A stretch of 41,444 nt of DNA from Candidatus Eisenbergiella intestinipullorum (GTDB lineage: Bacteria; Bacillota; Clostridia; Lachnospirales; Lachnospiraceae), in assembly GCA_019119815.1 (NCBI GenBank), contig DWWH01000011.1:1-41444 (forward strand). Direction: 5' to 3'. The notes below the pieces were generated by a model. That model ran no database searches. It saw nothing but the letters and a program-made list of their open reading frames with translations, and had not been told where the DNA came from. Each line of letters begins with the position of its first letter. Within the stretch, counting starts at the first letter, position 1. Below are positions 32,883 to 41,315 of the stretch, one piece after another. The position numbers and the translations under genes are program-made.

Positions 32883-34130
32883 TTACACCAGAGACTTGTT
32901 CAGATAAGCCTCCTGCTCGGGCGTCAGAGTGTCGATTGTCTTTCCGAGGAAACGGAGTTTTCTCTCCGCCACCTCTCTGTCGATTTCCGCCGGAACATCG
33001 ATCAGCTTCTCGTGAAGCTCTGCGCCATGCTCCACCAGATACTTTGCGGACAGCGCCTGGATCGCGAAACTCATGTCCATGATCTCCGCCGGATGTCCGT
33101 CGCCTGCTGCCAGGTTCACAAGGCGTCCCTCGGCCAGAACACAGATCCACTGTCCGGTGGGCAGCTTATAGCCCTGAATATTCTTTCTCATCTCTTTGGT
33201 CTCGACCGCCATTTCACGAAGGCCCGCCATGTCGATCTCACAGTCAAAGTGGCCTGCGTTGCAGAGGATGGCGCCTTCCTTCATCTCCACAAAGTCCTCC
33301 GCGTCGATGACCTTGTCGCAGCCCGTTACGGTCACAAAGAAATCTCCGATCTTCGCCGCTTCCTTCATGGGCATTACCTCGAAGCCGTCCATTACCGCCT
33401 CGATCGCCTTTACAGGATCGATCTCCGTCACGATGACCTTGGCTCCCAGTCCCTTCGCTCTCATGGCAACGCCCTTGCCGCACCAGCCGTAGCCGGCCAC
33501 AACCACGTTCTTGCCTGCCACGATCAGGTTGGTGGTACGATTGATGCCGTCCCATACGGACTGGCCCGTACCATATCTGTTGTCAAAGAAATGCTTGCAC
33601 TGTGCGTTGTTGACGCGGATCATGGGGAATGCCAGATCTCCGGCCCGGTTCATGGCCTCCAGACGGATGATTCCGGTGGTGGTTTCCTCGCAGCCGCCCA
33701 GGATGTTCGGGATCAGATCGCGCATTTCCGTATGTACCATGTGCACCAGATCGCCACCGTCGTCGATGATGATATTGGGGCCTGCGGACAGCGCCGCGCG
33801 GATGTGTGCATTATATTCCTCTTCCGTCGCTCCATACCAGGCATGCACCTCAAGGCCCGCCTTTACCAGTGCTGCCGCCACATCGTCCTGTGTGGAAAGC
33901 GGATTGGAGCCGGTCACATACATTTCCGCTCCGCCTGCCGCCAGCACCTTGCACAGGTACGCGGTCTTCGCTTCCAGATGCACGGAAAGCGTGATTTTCT
34001 TTCCCGCGAAGGGCTTCGTCCGGCTGAATTCCTCCTCCAGCGTACGAAGCAGATCGCAGTTTCTCTTCACCCATTCGATTTTCTGTTCGCCGGATCCGGC
34101 CAGATTAATGTCTCTGATTTCGCTGCTCAT
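32883..34130 (-). CDS. ahcY: Adenosylhomocysteinase
   Basis: The enzyme cleaves S-adenosylhomocysteine to adenosine and homocysteine with NAD bound, closing the methyl cycle. The 415-residue length fits the bacterial form. The NAD-binding segment VVVAGYGWCGKGVAMRAKG, the substrate segments LSVHLEAKTA and NNAQCKHFFDNRYG, and CNAGHFDCEID are all clear. AGAGGT precedes the ATG at 34130; the open frame further upstream is the leader. A promoter at 34341-34369 gives a leader of about 205 bases with duplicated hairpins. Confidence 0.95.
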   Translation of the reverse strand: MSSEIRDINLAGSGEQKIEWVKRNCDLLRTLEEEFSRTKPFAGKKITLSVHLEAKTAYLCKVLAAGGAEMYVTGSNPLSTQDDVAAALVKAGLEVHAWYGATEEEYNAHIRAALSAGPNIIIDDGGDLVHMVHTEMRDLIPNILGGCEETTTGIIRLEAMNRAGDLAFPMIRVNNAQCKHFFDNRYGTGQSVWDGINRTTNLIVAGKNVVVAGYGWCGKGVAMRAKGLGAKVIVTEIDPVKAIEAVMDGFEVMPMKEAAKIGDFFVTVTGCDKVIDAEDFVEMKEGAILCNAGHFDCEIDMAGLREMAVETKEMRKNIQGYKLPTGQWICVLAEGRLVNLAAGDGHPAEIMDMSFAIQALSAKYLVEHGAELHEKLIDVPAEIDREVAERKLRFLGKTIDTLTPEQEAYLNKSLV

Positions 34131-34141
34131 TTCTACCTCTT

Positions 34142-34254
34142 TCTTGGCCGCCGATAGGCGGCATTTAGAATCAAAGAAATTGGACGTAGGTCCAATTTCC
34201 AGGAAAAAATCTTTGATTTTTTCCGCCTCTTTTTCTTGGCCGCCGATAGGCGGC
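34142..34254 (-). repeat. Duplicated hairpin module in the adenosylhomocysteinase leader
   Basis: A 21-base sequence starting TCTTGGCCGCC occurs twice (34142-34162 and 34234-34254), each holding GCCGCC-GATA-GGCGGC. After each copy come similar GAATCAA(A/G)GAAA and AATCTT(T/C)GATTTTT segments, so a unit of about 90 bases is imperfectly duplicated. The unit nearer the gene also holds AAATTGGAC/GTCCAATTT (34177-34198). The hairpin nearer the start codon ends 17 bases before the ATG, close to the ribosome site. Confidence 0.75.
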
Positions 34255-34340
34255 TTCTGAATCAAGGAAAAATCTTCGATTTTTCCCGCCTTCTTGTCTT
34301 CCTTCCGCCGCAGGACGGCAGGGAAATCAGCCGAATTTTT

Positions 34341-34369
34341 ATTATAGTGATGGTCGTCTGTCCTGTCAT
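34341..34369 (-). promoter_or_regulatory. Promoter of the adenosylhomocysteinase gene
   Basis: ATGACA, 17 bases, TATAAT on the minus strand. The predicted start site is near 34334. Confidence 0.78.
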
Positions 34370-34498
34370 CACTGTATTTGTCCGTACCTATGGTAGCAAA
34401 AAAACGGACGGATTGCAAGAATCCGTTTGGAACGGAATCCGTTCGCAGCGCAGCAGTCGGATTTTATCCTGCCGGGTCTGGCTATGCCCCCGCTTCCG

Positions 34499-34507
34499 TG
34501 ATATAAT
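34499..34507 (+). promoter_or_regulatory. Extended -10 promoter of mutS2
   Basis: TGA-TATAAT on the plus strand, with no good -35, as is usual for extended -10 promoters. Confidence 0.65.
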
Positions 34508-34510
34508 GAT

Positions 34511-34655
34511 GATTGCACGCAGCGCAATCCGGCCCGTCTGCTTCGGGCCGTTCCGCTTCGCGGAAGATCTGCCTGGCCCAGTCCGATTTCGGCGGCTATT
34601 TGTACCGGAACGTCGCAGATAGCCCGGGAGGATTCCACGATCGCCGACGTTCCGG
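34511..34655 (+). promoter_or_regulatory. Chain of four hairpins in the mutS2 leader
   Basis: In order: GATTGC/GCAATC (34511-34529), CGGCCCG/CGGGCCG (34530-34550), TTCCGC/GCGGAA (34551-34565) and an 11-bp perfect repeat CCGGAACGTCG/CGACGTTCCGG (34605-34655). The last ends 13 bases before the mutS2 ATG. No T run follows any of them, so they are more likely to influence mRNA stability or translation than termination. Confidence 0.65.
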
Positions 34656-34668
34656 AATGAAGGTTATT

Positions 34669-37047
34669 ATGAACGAAAAAGTATTGAAAACGCTTGAATA
34701 TAATAAGATCATCAGCCGGCTTGCAGAGCATGCCACCTCGGATCCGGGGCGCAGGCTCTGTCGTGCCCTTACGCCCATGGACCGGCTTTCTGACATTGAG
34801 AGCGCCCAGCAGGAAACTGCCGATGCGCTGACCCGGCTGTTTCAAAAGGGAAGCATTTCCTTTGGAAGCACCAGAGAGCTGGGTATGAGTTTGAAATCTC
34901 TGGAGATCGGAAGCACCCTTTCCATCCCGGAGCTTCTGCACATTGCTTCCCTGCTGGAAAATACGGCACGGGTAAAAAATTACGGGAAAAAGGACCGGGA
35001 GGATATTCCCGACGATTCCCTGACGCCGCTGTTTGCCGCACTGGAGCCGCTGACCCAGCTTTCCCAGGAAATTTACCGCTGTATCCTTTCCGAAGAGGAG
35101 ATCAGCGACGATGCCAGCCCCGGCTTAAAGCATGTGAGGCGCAGCATGGCTGTGACCACGGAGAGGATCCATTCTCAGCTGAACAGCATGGTGAACGGCT
35201 CCCTGCATTCCTATCTGCAGGACGCCCTGATCACCACCAGGAACGGGCGCTACTGTCTGCCCGTCAAGGCGGAGTACCGCAGCCAGGTGCCCGGCATGAT
35301 CCATGATCAGTCGTCCACCGGCAGCACCGTTTTCATTGAACCTGCGGCAGTCGTCAATCTGAACAACCAGATGCGCGAACTGGAGCTGCAGGAAAAGGAA
35401 GAGATCGAAAAGGTCCTTGCCTCCCTCAGCGCTCTCGCCGGAGAGCATACGGTGGAGATCGCCGAAAACCAGCATGTGATGACCCGGCTGGATTTCATCT
35501 TCGCGAAGGCCTCCCTGGCTCTGGAGCAGAACGCCACCAGACCGCTGTTCAACGATGAACACATCATCGACATCCGGGGCGCGAGGCACCCTCTTCTGGA
35601 CAAAAAGAAGACCGTTCCCATCGACATCCGGCTGGGGCGGGATTTTGACCTGCTCATCATCACCGGCCCCAACACGGGCGGCAAGACGGTTTCTTTAAAG
35701 ACCACGGGACTCTTCTGTCTGATGGGGCAGGCAGGTCTTCATATCCCCGCCCAGGACCGGTCCGAGCTTTCCGTGTTCCGGGAGGTCTATGCGGACATCG
35801 GAGATGAACAGAGCATCGAACAGAGCCTGAGCACCTTCTCCTCCCATATGACCAGCATCGTTTCCATCCTGAAGGAAGCGGACGCGGATTCCCTCTGCCT
35901 CTTCGACGAGCTGGGCGCGGGGACCGATCCCACGGAAGGCGCGGCTCTTGCCATCGCCATCCTGAACCATCTGCACGACAGAGGCATCCGCACCATGGCG
36001 ACCACTCACTACAGCGAGCTGAAGGTCTATGCCCTCTCCACCTCCTTTGTGGAAAACGCCTGCTGTGAGTTTGACGTACAGTCCCTGCGGCCCACCTACC
36101 GGCTGCTCATCGGTATTCCGGGAAAGAGCAACGCCTTTGCCATATCCAGGCGTCTCGGCCTTTCCGAGGACATCATCCAGGCGGCCAGCGCCCAGATCAG
36201 CGCAGAGGACAAGAGCTTCGAGGATCTGCTCACCGACCTGGAGCAGAGCCGGGTGACCATTGAAAAGGAACAGCAGGAGATCGCTTCGTATAAGCAGGAG
36301 ATCGAAACGCTCAAGAAACGGCTGGAGCAGAAGCAGGAACGCATCGACCAGTCCAGAGATAAGATCCTGCGCGAGGCCAATGAGAAGGCCCGCGAGATCC
36401 TGCAGGAAGCCAAGGATACGGCGGACGAGACCATCCGCATCTTTCAGAAAGCCGGTCCGGGCGCATCCATGAAGGATCTGGAAAAGCAGCGGGAAAAGGT
36501 CCGCAACAAGATTTCAGAAAAAAACAGCAGATTATCCATTAAGAATGAAAAACCTGCGGCCTCCGGGCTGAAGCCCTCTCAGATTAAGCTGGGCGAGTCC
36601 GTCCGCATCGTTTCCATGGGCCTGAAGGGCACCATCAGCTCCCTGCCGGATCACAAGGGAAATCTGTTCGTCCAGTGCGGCATCATCCGCACCCAGACCA
36701 ACATCAGCGATCTGGTTCTGGTGCAGGAAAAGGACAGCTACGCCTCCGGCGGCACGAAGCGGACCGGCTCCGGCAAAATCCGGATGTCCAAGTCCCTCTC
36801 CGTCTCTCCTGAGATCAATCTGCTGGGAAAGACAGTGGACGAGGCCATCACCGCACTGGACAAGTATCTGGACGACGCCTATCTGGCCCACCTGAGCACC
36901 GTGCGCGTGGTACACGGCAAAGGCACCGGCGCTTTGAGGAACGCAGTTCAGAACCACCTGCGCAGAGTGAAATATGTGAAGTCCTACCGCCTGGGCGAAT
37001 ACGGCGAAGGCGATGCGGGCGTCACTATCGTAGAATTTAAGTCCTGA
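34669..37047 (+). CDS. mutS2: Endonuclease MutS2
   Basis: A MutS-like ATPase with a Smr nuclease domain, 792 residues, the usual length. The Walker A motif GPNTGGKT is at 333-340 and Walker B is in LCLFDELGAGTDPTEG. A long coiled coil rich in Glu, Gln and Lys follows, then the C-terminal Smr domain with VVHGKGTGALR. The motif that reads LDLRG in many Smr domains reads INLLGKTVDEA here. MutS2 splits collided ribosomes and suppresses recombination in Firmicutes. I chose the ATG at 34669, after AAGG; the open frame upstream is the hairpin leader. Confidence 0.94.
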   Translation: MNEKVLKTLEYNKIISRLAEHATSDPGRRLCRALTPMDRLSDIESAQQETADALTRLFQKGSISFGSTRELGMSLKSLEIGSTLSIPELLHIASLLENTARVKNYGKKDREDIPDDSLTPLFAALEPLTQLSQEIYRCILSEEEISDDASPGLKHVRRSMAVTTERIHSQLNSMVNGSLHSYLQDALITTRNGRYCLPVKAEYRSQVPGMIHDQSSTGSTVFIEPAAVVNLNNQMRELELQEKEEIEKVLASLSALAGEHTVEIAENQHVMTRLDFIFAKASLALEQNATRPLFNDEHIIDIRGARHPLLDKKKTVPIDIRLGRDFDLLIITGPNTGGKTVSLKTTGLFCLMGQAGLHIPAQDRSELSVFREVYADIGDEQSIEQSLSTFSSHMTSIVSILKEADADSLCLFDELGAGTDPTEGAALAIAILNHLHDRGIRTMATTHYSELKVYALSTSFVENACCEFDVQSLRPTYRLLIGIPGKSNAFAISRRLGLSEDIIQAASAQISAEDKSFEDLLTDLEQSRVTIEKEQQEIASYKQEIETLKKRLEQKQERIDQSRDKILREANEKAREILQEAKDTADETIRIFQKAGPGASMKDLEKQREKVRNKISEKNSRLSIKNEKPAASGLKPSQIKLGESVRIVSMGLKGTISSLPDHKGNLFVQCGIIRTQTNISDLVLVQEKDSYASGGTKRTGSGKIRMSKSLSVSPEINLLGKTVDEAITALDKYLDDAYLAHLSTVRVVHGKGTGALRNAVQNHLRRVKYVKSYRLGEYGEGDAGVTIVEFKS

Positions 37048-37078
37048 ACGCAGACAGAGCCGCGCGCTCCCATCCGTT

Positions 37079-37111
37079 GTCCGCCCGCAGCACAGACAGC
37101 TGCAGGCGGAC
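37079..37111 (+). promoter_or_regulatory. Hairpin between mutS2 and the response regulator gene
   Basis: GTCCGCC-GCAGC pairs with GCTGC-GGCGGAC. No clear T run follows, so it is probably a weak terminator or processing site. Confidence 0.5.
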
Positions 37112-37163
37112 CTTATGCGCACGCTTTTCATAGACCGACAGAATCACAGAAGAAAGGAATGCT

Positions 37164-37865
37164 ATGGTAAATAAACAGAAAATCCTGATCGTAGACGATG
37201 ACAACAATATCGCAGAGCTGATCTCTCTGTATCTGACCAAGGAATGCTTTGACACCATGATCGTGGGAGACGGAGAATCCGCCCTGGTGGCGGTAAAAAG
37301 CTTTTCTCCCAACCTGATCCTGCTGGATCTGATGCTTCCGGGCATCGACGGCTATCAGGTCTGCCGGGAGGTGCGCAGCCACTCCAACGTTCCCATCATC
37401 ATGCTCTCCGCAAAGGGGGAAATCTTCGACAAGGTGCTCGGACTGGAGCTGGGTGCGGACGATTACATGGAAAAGCCCTTCGATTCCAAGGAGCTGGTGG
37501 CCCGGGTAAAGGCTGTCCTGCGCCGCTACAAGGCCGCTCCTGCCGCAAAGGAGCAGCCCGACATCAAATGTGTGGAATATCCTGACCTGATCGTCAATCA
37601 GACCAATTATTCCGTGATCTACAACGGCAAGACCATCGACATGCCTCCCAAGGAGCTGGAGCTTCTTTATTTTCTCGCTTCCTCTCCCAACCATGTTTTC
37701 ACCAGAGAGCAGCTTCTGGATCAGATCTGGGGCTATGAATACATCGGCGATACCCGCACCGTGGACGTACACATCAAGCGTCTGCGGGAAAAGATCAAGG
37801 ACCATGAATCCTGGCGGATCGCGACCATCTGGGGCATCGGCTATAAGTTTGAGGTGAGACAATGA
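37164..37865 (+). CDS. Response regulator transcription factor (OmpR/PhoB family)
   Basis: A 233-residue regulator with receiver and winged-helix domains. Asp11 and Asp12 in VDDD, phosphoacceptor Asp55 (LLDLMLPG) and Lys in EKPF are in place; the C-terminal part ends with TVDVHIKRLREKIK and TIWGIGYKF. It resembles the VanR/WalR group. GAAAGGA precedes the ATG. It overlaps the kinase gene by four bases and lies 116 bp after mutS2. Confidence 0.95.
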   Translation: MVNKQKILIVDDDNNIAELISLYLTKECFDTMIVGDGESALVAVKSFSPNLILLDLMLPGIDGYQVCREVRSHSNVPIIMLSAKGEIFDKVLGLELGADDYMEKPFDSKELVARVKAVLRRYKAAPAAKEQPDIKCVEYPDLIVNQTNYSVIYNGKTIDMPPKELELLYFLASSPNHVFTREQLLDQIWGYEYIGDTRTVDVHIKRLREKIKDHESWRIATIWGIGYKFEVRQ

Positions 37866-39283
37866 GGAAGACCCTCTACCTGAAATTTCTTCTCGCTTAC
37901 CTGATCTTCGGCTTCTTCGGCTTCCTCGTGGTAGCCACCTTCGGCTCCAGCATGACGCTGGAGCACATCAAGCGGGAACGGGCCGATACCCTGTACAAGG
38001 AAGCCACGCTGATCGCCAGCACCTATGCCGCCGACCTGTACAGCAACGAAGTGGATCTGGAAACGGTGAACACCCAGATGGATTCCCTCGCGCTCTATCT
38101 GGATGCGGTCATCTGGATCATCAATCCCTCCGGCCGCATGATCCTGGACACGGATACCCCGGTAGATCTGGAAACCCCCCGCATTGTGAACGGCTTCAAT
38201 GCCACCGATTTCGCGGGTTCCTATTATACGGTCGGAAATTTTTACGGGAGCTTTCAGGAGGATATGCTCAGCGTATTTTCTCCCATCACCTCCAATTTTA
38301 AGGTCAGCGGCTATGTGGTCATCCATACCTCCATGGCGGAGCTGAAAATGACCAGTGAAGGGATCCTGAGCATCACCTATATCATTCTGGTCATCCTGTT
38401 CCTGCTCTCCCTGATCATCCTGATCTTTTTCACGGAAATGGTCTATCAGCCCCTGCGCAGGATCACGGAGGCCACAGAGCAGTATGCCGCCGGAAACATG
38501 CGCTACGAGATCCAGGTGGACAGCGAGGATGAGATCGGCTATCTCGCCGCCATCCTGTCCTACATGGCCAGCGAAATCGCTCGCAGCGAGGACAACCAGA
38601 AAAAATTCATCGCCAACGTTTCCCACGATTTCCGCTCCCCTCTGACCTCCATCCACGGCTATCTGGAGGCCATGCTGGACGGAACGATCCCGCCGGAGAT
38701 GTACGAAAAATATCTGCATATCGTGCTCAACGAAACGGACCGGCTGACCAAGCTGACCAACAGCCTGCTCACCCTGAACAACCTGAACACCAGGGGCATG
38801 GTTCTGGAAAAGACGGATTTTGACCTGAACACGGTCATTCGGGATACGGCGGCCTCCTTTGAAGGGACCTGCCAGCAGAAGCACATCGGCATCGAGCTGG
38901 TGCTCACGGGAGAGCAGCTTTTGGTCAACGCCGATATGGGAAAGATCCAGCAGGTGCTCTATAACCTCCTGGACAACGCCATCAAATTTTCTCATCACGA
39001 TTCGGTCATCAAGATCGAAACCACGGAAAAAAATACGAAGGTCTTCGTTTCCGTCAAGGACAGCGGCATCGGCATCCCCAGAGACAGCCTGAAGCTGATC
39101 TGGGACCGGTTCTATAAGACCGACCTGTCCCGCGGCAAGGATAAAAAGGGAACCGGGCTGGGCCTTTCCATCACGAAGGAGATCATTCAGGCCCATAATG
39201 AAAATATCAACGTCATCAGCACCGAGGGAGAGGGGTCCGAATTCATCTTCACCCTTCCTCTGGTGGATGAGGATGACGACTGA
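37862..39283 (+). CDS. Sensor histidine kinase (HAMP-HisKA-HATPase)
   Basis: The 473-residue kinase has membrane helices at about 8-28 and 168-192, around an extracellular sensor of about 140 residues. HAMP follows, then HisKA with His255 (NVSHDFRSPL) and an ATPase domain with NLLDNAIKFS, DSGIGI and GTGLGLSI. It overlaps the regulator stop as ATGA, so the pair is co-translated. The signal is unknown. Confidence 0.94.
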   Translation: MRKTLYLKFLLAYLIFGFFGFLVVATFGSSMTLEHIKRERADTLYKEATLIASTYAADLYSNEVDLETVNTQMDSLALYLDAVIWIINPSGRMILDTDTPVDLETPRIVNGFNATDFAGSYYTVGNFYGSFQEDMLSVFSPITSNFKVSGYVVIHTSMAELKMTSEGILSITYIILVILFLLSLIILIFFTEMVYQPLRRITEATEQYAAGNMRYEIQVDSEDEIGYLAAILSYMASEIARSEDNQKKFIANVSHDFRSPLTSIHGYLEAMLDGTIPPEMYEKYLHIVLNETDRLTKLTNSLLTLNNLNTRGMVLEKTDFDLNTVIRDTAASFEGTCQQKHIGIELVLTGEQLLVNADMGKIQQVLYNLLDNAIKFSHHDSVIKIETTEKNTKVFVSVKDSGIGIPRDSLKLIWDRFYKTDLSRGKDKKGTGLGLSITKEIIQAHNENINVISTEGEGSEFIFTLPLVDEDDD

Positions 39284-39294
39284 GGGAAAAGACA

Positions 39295-39325
39295 GGCGGT
39301 CAGGCAGAAGCAGGACCGCCCGTTT
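39295..39325. terminator. Bidirectional terminator between kinase and radical SAM genes
   Basis: GGCGGTC and GACCGCC form the stem; TTTT follows on the plus strand and CTTTTCCC on the minus strand. It ends two convergent genes. Confidence 0.75.
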
Positions 39326-39332
39326 TGCACTG

Positions 39333-40331
39333 TCAGTCCCGCAGCCCTGTTCCGTCCCAGAGGGGTACGAAGCTTTCCTCTGCCGTACCGCCTTCCTGAA
39401 TAAAGCCGTTCTCAATGCCAAGGCTGATGGCAAAATCCACCAGGCGGTCATAGGCCTTCCCGCTCACGCGCCGGTTCAGCTCCGGATATTTTTCAAACCG
39501 GCGCATCGGCGTATACTGGTTCATGATGCTGACATAGATCCGGTTCCCATAAGTTTCATGCAGGCAGCGGAGCACCTTTCTCGAATCCATCCCGCCTCCC
39601 GGCAGCATCAGATGGCGGACGATCACTCCCCGCTTCATCAGCATGGTCCCGTCCTTTCCTGTCTCAAACACAGCTTCCGGAACCTGCCGCACCATCTCCG
39701 CGATGGCTGCAGATGCTGTTTCAAAATAATCGGGCGCATTGGAGTAGCGCTCTCCCAGCTCCCGTGACCAATATTTCAGATCAGGCAGGTAAATGTCCAC
39801 CAGCCCCTCCAGAAGCTTCAATGTCTCCGCCTTCTCATAGCTTCCCGTATTATAAACAACCGGAATACCAAGGCCCTCCTGCCTGGAAAGCCGCAGCGCC
39901 GCTGCGATCTGCGGCACAAAATGGGTGGGCGTCACCAGATTGATATTGTTTGCGCCCTCCTCCTGCAGCCGCAGAAAGATCCGGGAAAGCTGCTTTACGC
40001 TCACCGCTTCTCCCGCTCCTCCCGCAGCGATCACGCCGTTCTGACAGAACACACAGCGCAGAGGGCAGCCGCAGAAAAATACCGCTCCGGATCCTTCCTT
40101 TCCGGAAATACAGGGCTCCTCCCAGAAATGCAGGGCTGCCCGCGCCGCCATGATCTGTGCCGTCTGTCCGCAGTATCCCCTCTGCCCGGACAGTCTGTCC
40201 GCGTGACAGTTCCTCGGGCAGAGCGTGCAGTCCTTCATCGCCTCTTCATAGCCGTACCGGTGCGCCTCTTCCCGCATGCTCTCCATCCCCTCCCGCATGT
40301 GCTCCGCCCGTCCGCTTTCCGTTTCCTTCAT
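39333..40331 (-). CDS. Radical SAM protein, PflX/COG1313 type
   Basis: The 332-residue protein binds the radical SAM iron-sulfur cluster through Cys89, Cys93 and Cys96 (CPLRCVFC). A second cysteine cluster near the N-terminus (Cys35, Cys38, Cys42, Cys54 in CTLCPRNC and GYC) is typical of the PflX-like group related to pyruvate formate-lyase activases. The reaction of this group is not established. No formate-lyase or other glycyl radical enzyme gene lies in the window, so calling it a pyruvate formate-lyase activase would be wrong. GGAGG precedes the ATG by nine bases. Confidence 0.87.
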   Translation of the reverse strand: MKETESGRAEHMREGMESMREEAHRYGYEEAMKDCTLCPRNCHADRLSGQRGYCGQTAQIMAARAALHFWEEPCISGKEGSGAVFFCGCPLRCVFCQNGVIAAGGAGEAVSVKQLSRIFLRLQEEGANNINLVTPTHFVPQIAAALRLSRQEGLGIPVVYNTGSYEKAETLKLLEGLVDIYLPDLKYWSRELGERYSNAPDYFETASAAIAEMVRQVPEAVFETGKDGTMLMKRGVIVRHLMLPGGGMDSRKVLRCLHETYGNRIYVSIMNQYTPMRRFEKYPELNRRVSGKAYDRLVDFAISLGIENGFIQEGGTAEESFVPLWDGTGLRD

Positions 40332-40427
40332 CCGCGCTTTCCTCCGAAGTTCTCCGCTGTTTCAGATCTTTTTCCGCTGCTGTTCAGCGGCGGTCCGGAG
40401 AACAGCGATCTTTTCTTCCCTGCCTAT

Positions 40428-40456
40428 ACCATATACCATTTTTCTTTTTTTCTCAA
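40428..40456 (-). promoter_or_regulatory. Promoter of the radical SAM gene
   Basis: TTGAGA, 17 bases, TATGGT on the minus strand, about 100 bp before the start codon. Confidence 0.6.
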
Positions 40457-40509
40457 ATAAAATCCGTTTTCCGCACGGGCTTTTGAACGATCGTCGTTAC
40501 CGTTCAGGC

Positions 40510-41070
40510 TCAGTAATCATTTTCCGCATGGACCCGGAATTTTCCCTCCTCCTTGCGGACCTCATACACAAAAGGATGCGTCTTTCCCCATTCCGCATCT
40601 CTTCCGGCATGCGCCTCCCACCTGCGGTATGCCCGGACGAAACCGTTATGGATCAGCTCCTCCGCCTCCAGTCTGGCCTGAACGGCTTCCTCAAAGGTCG
40701 GAAAGCATCCGACCTGAAAGCGCTGCCGCTTAAAGCCGATCGTTACCCGGTATCTTCCCTCCCTGAGCTTGTAGACACCGCGGAAGCCGCTGGTATTATC
40801 CCGGCGGTGCTTCCGCTTTTCCAGCCATTCCACACAGGTGCCGTCCACCTGATGCAGGAGCAGATACCGCTTCTGCTGCATCTCCCGTTTCCAGCAGCCG
40901 CAGCTCCTGCAGTTTCCTCCTGACAGTCCGTCCTGAGAAACCTCCGTCTCATTCCCGCATTCACATCTGCAGTGCCAGATCACCGAGCCCTTATAATCCC
41001 TCTTTTCTGTGGCGTACATTGCCGTCAGGCGGCCGAATTTCTGCCCCGTGATGTCTTTTTTCCCTCTCAT
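40510..41070 (-). CDS. Zinc-ribbon and AP2-like domain protein
   Basis: A 186-residue basic protein. The N-terminal part has the layout of a phage-type zinc ribbon (GQKFGRLTAM, then WHCRCECG, and NCRSCGCWKRE). The middle has an AP2-like DNA-binding region (SGFRGVYKLREGRYRVTIGF, then GCFPTFEEAVQARLEAEEL). In phages and mobile elements AP2 domains usually accompany HNH nucleases, but no HNH motif is visible here. The function is unknown; DNA binding is the safe inference. I chose the ATG at 41070 after GAGGCGGAGG; an ATG at 41091 is possible. It has a leader with its own promoter and terminator. Confidence 0.72.
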   Translation of the reverse strand: MRGKKDITGQKFGRLTAMYATEKRDYKGSVIWHCRCECGNETEVSQDGLSGGNCRSCGCWKREMQQKRYLLLHQVDGTCVEWLEKRKHRRDNTSGFRGVYKLREGRYRVTIGFKRQRFQVGCFPTFEEAVQARLEAEELIHNGFVRAYRRWEAHAGRDAEWGKTHPFVYEVRKEEGKFRVHAENDY

Positions 41071-41144
41071 GCCTCCGCCTCTCTTTCCCATTTTCCAAGC
41101 GGTCCCCCCCGGAATCTCTTTCTATCCGTTTTGCAGCAGGCTTT

Positions 41145-41167
41145 AAAAAAGACGTCCTCCGGACGCC
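41145..41167 (-). terminator. Attenuator or small-RNA terminator upstream of the AP2 gene
   Basis: On the minus strand GGCGTCC-GGA-GGACGTC (one G-T pair) is followed by TTTTTT. It lies between the promoter at 41257-41285 and the AP2 start, so it would end transcription about 105 bases after its start. Confidence 0.75.
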
Positions 41168-41256
41168 CTTTCCGATCTCGATATTTTATTCTGAATCCTG
41201 AAGAAATATTTCATCTGCCGGCTGTCCCTGTTTCGGATTTCCATCTGTTTTCACTC

Positions 41257-41285
41257 AGTATAGTCATTTTTCTGATTATAGTCAA
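41257..41285 (-). promoter_or_regulatory. Promoter upstream of the AP2 gene leader
   Basis: TTGACT, 17 bases, TATACT on the minus strand, with the start site near 41250. Confidence 0.82.
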
Positions 41286-41315
41286 GTATAAGACTACCCT
41301 CTATTGTTAATAAAA

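Noticed and set aside
34142..34254. SAM or SAH riboswitch in the ahcY leader
   Set aside because: None of the consensus segments I know for these classes is present; duplicated GC hairpins are the only structure.
34131..34418. N-terminal extension of adenosylhomocysteinase by 96 codons
   Set aside because: It spans the promoter and repeated hairpins; the ATG at 34130 has a good ribosome site and gives the normal family length.
34513..34668. N-terminal extension of MutS2
   Set aside because: It runs through the hairpin leader and has no ribosome site; start at 34669 matches the family N-terminus.
37841..39451. Long open frame antisense to the second histidine kinase
   Set aside because: The plus strand has intact kinase motifs; the antisense frame has no domain.
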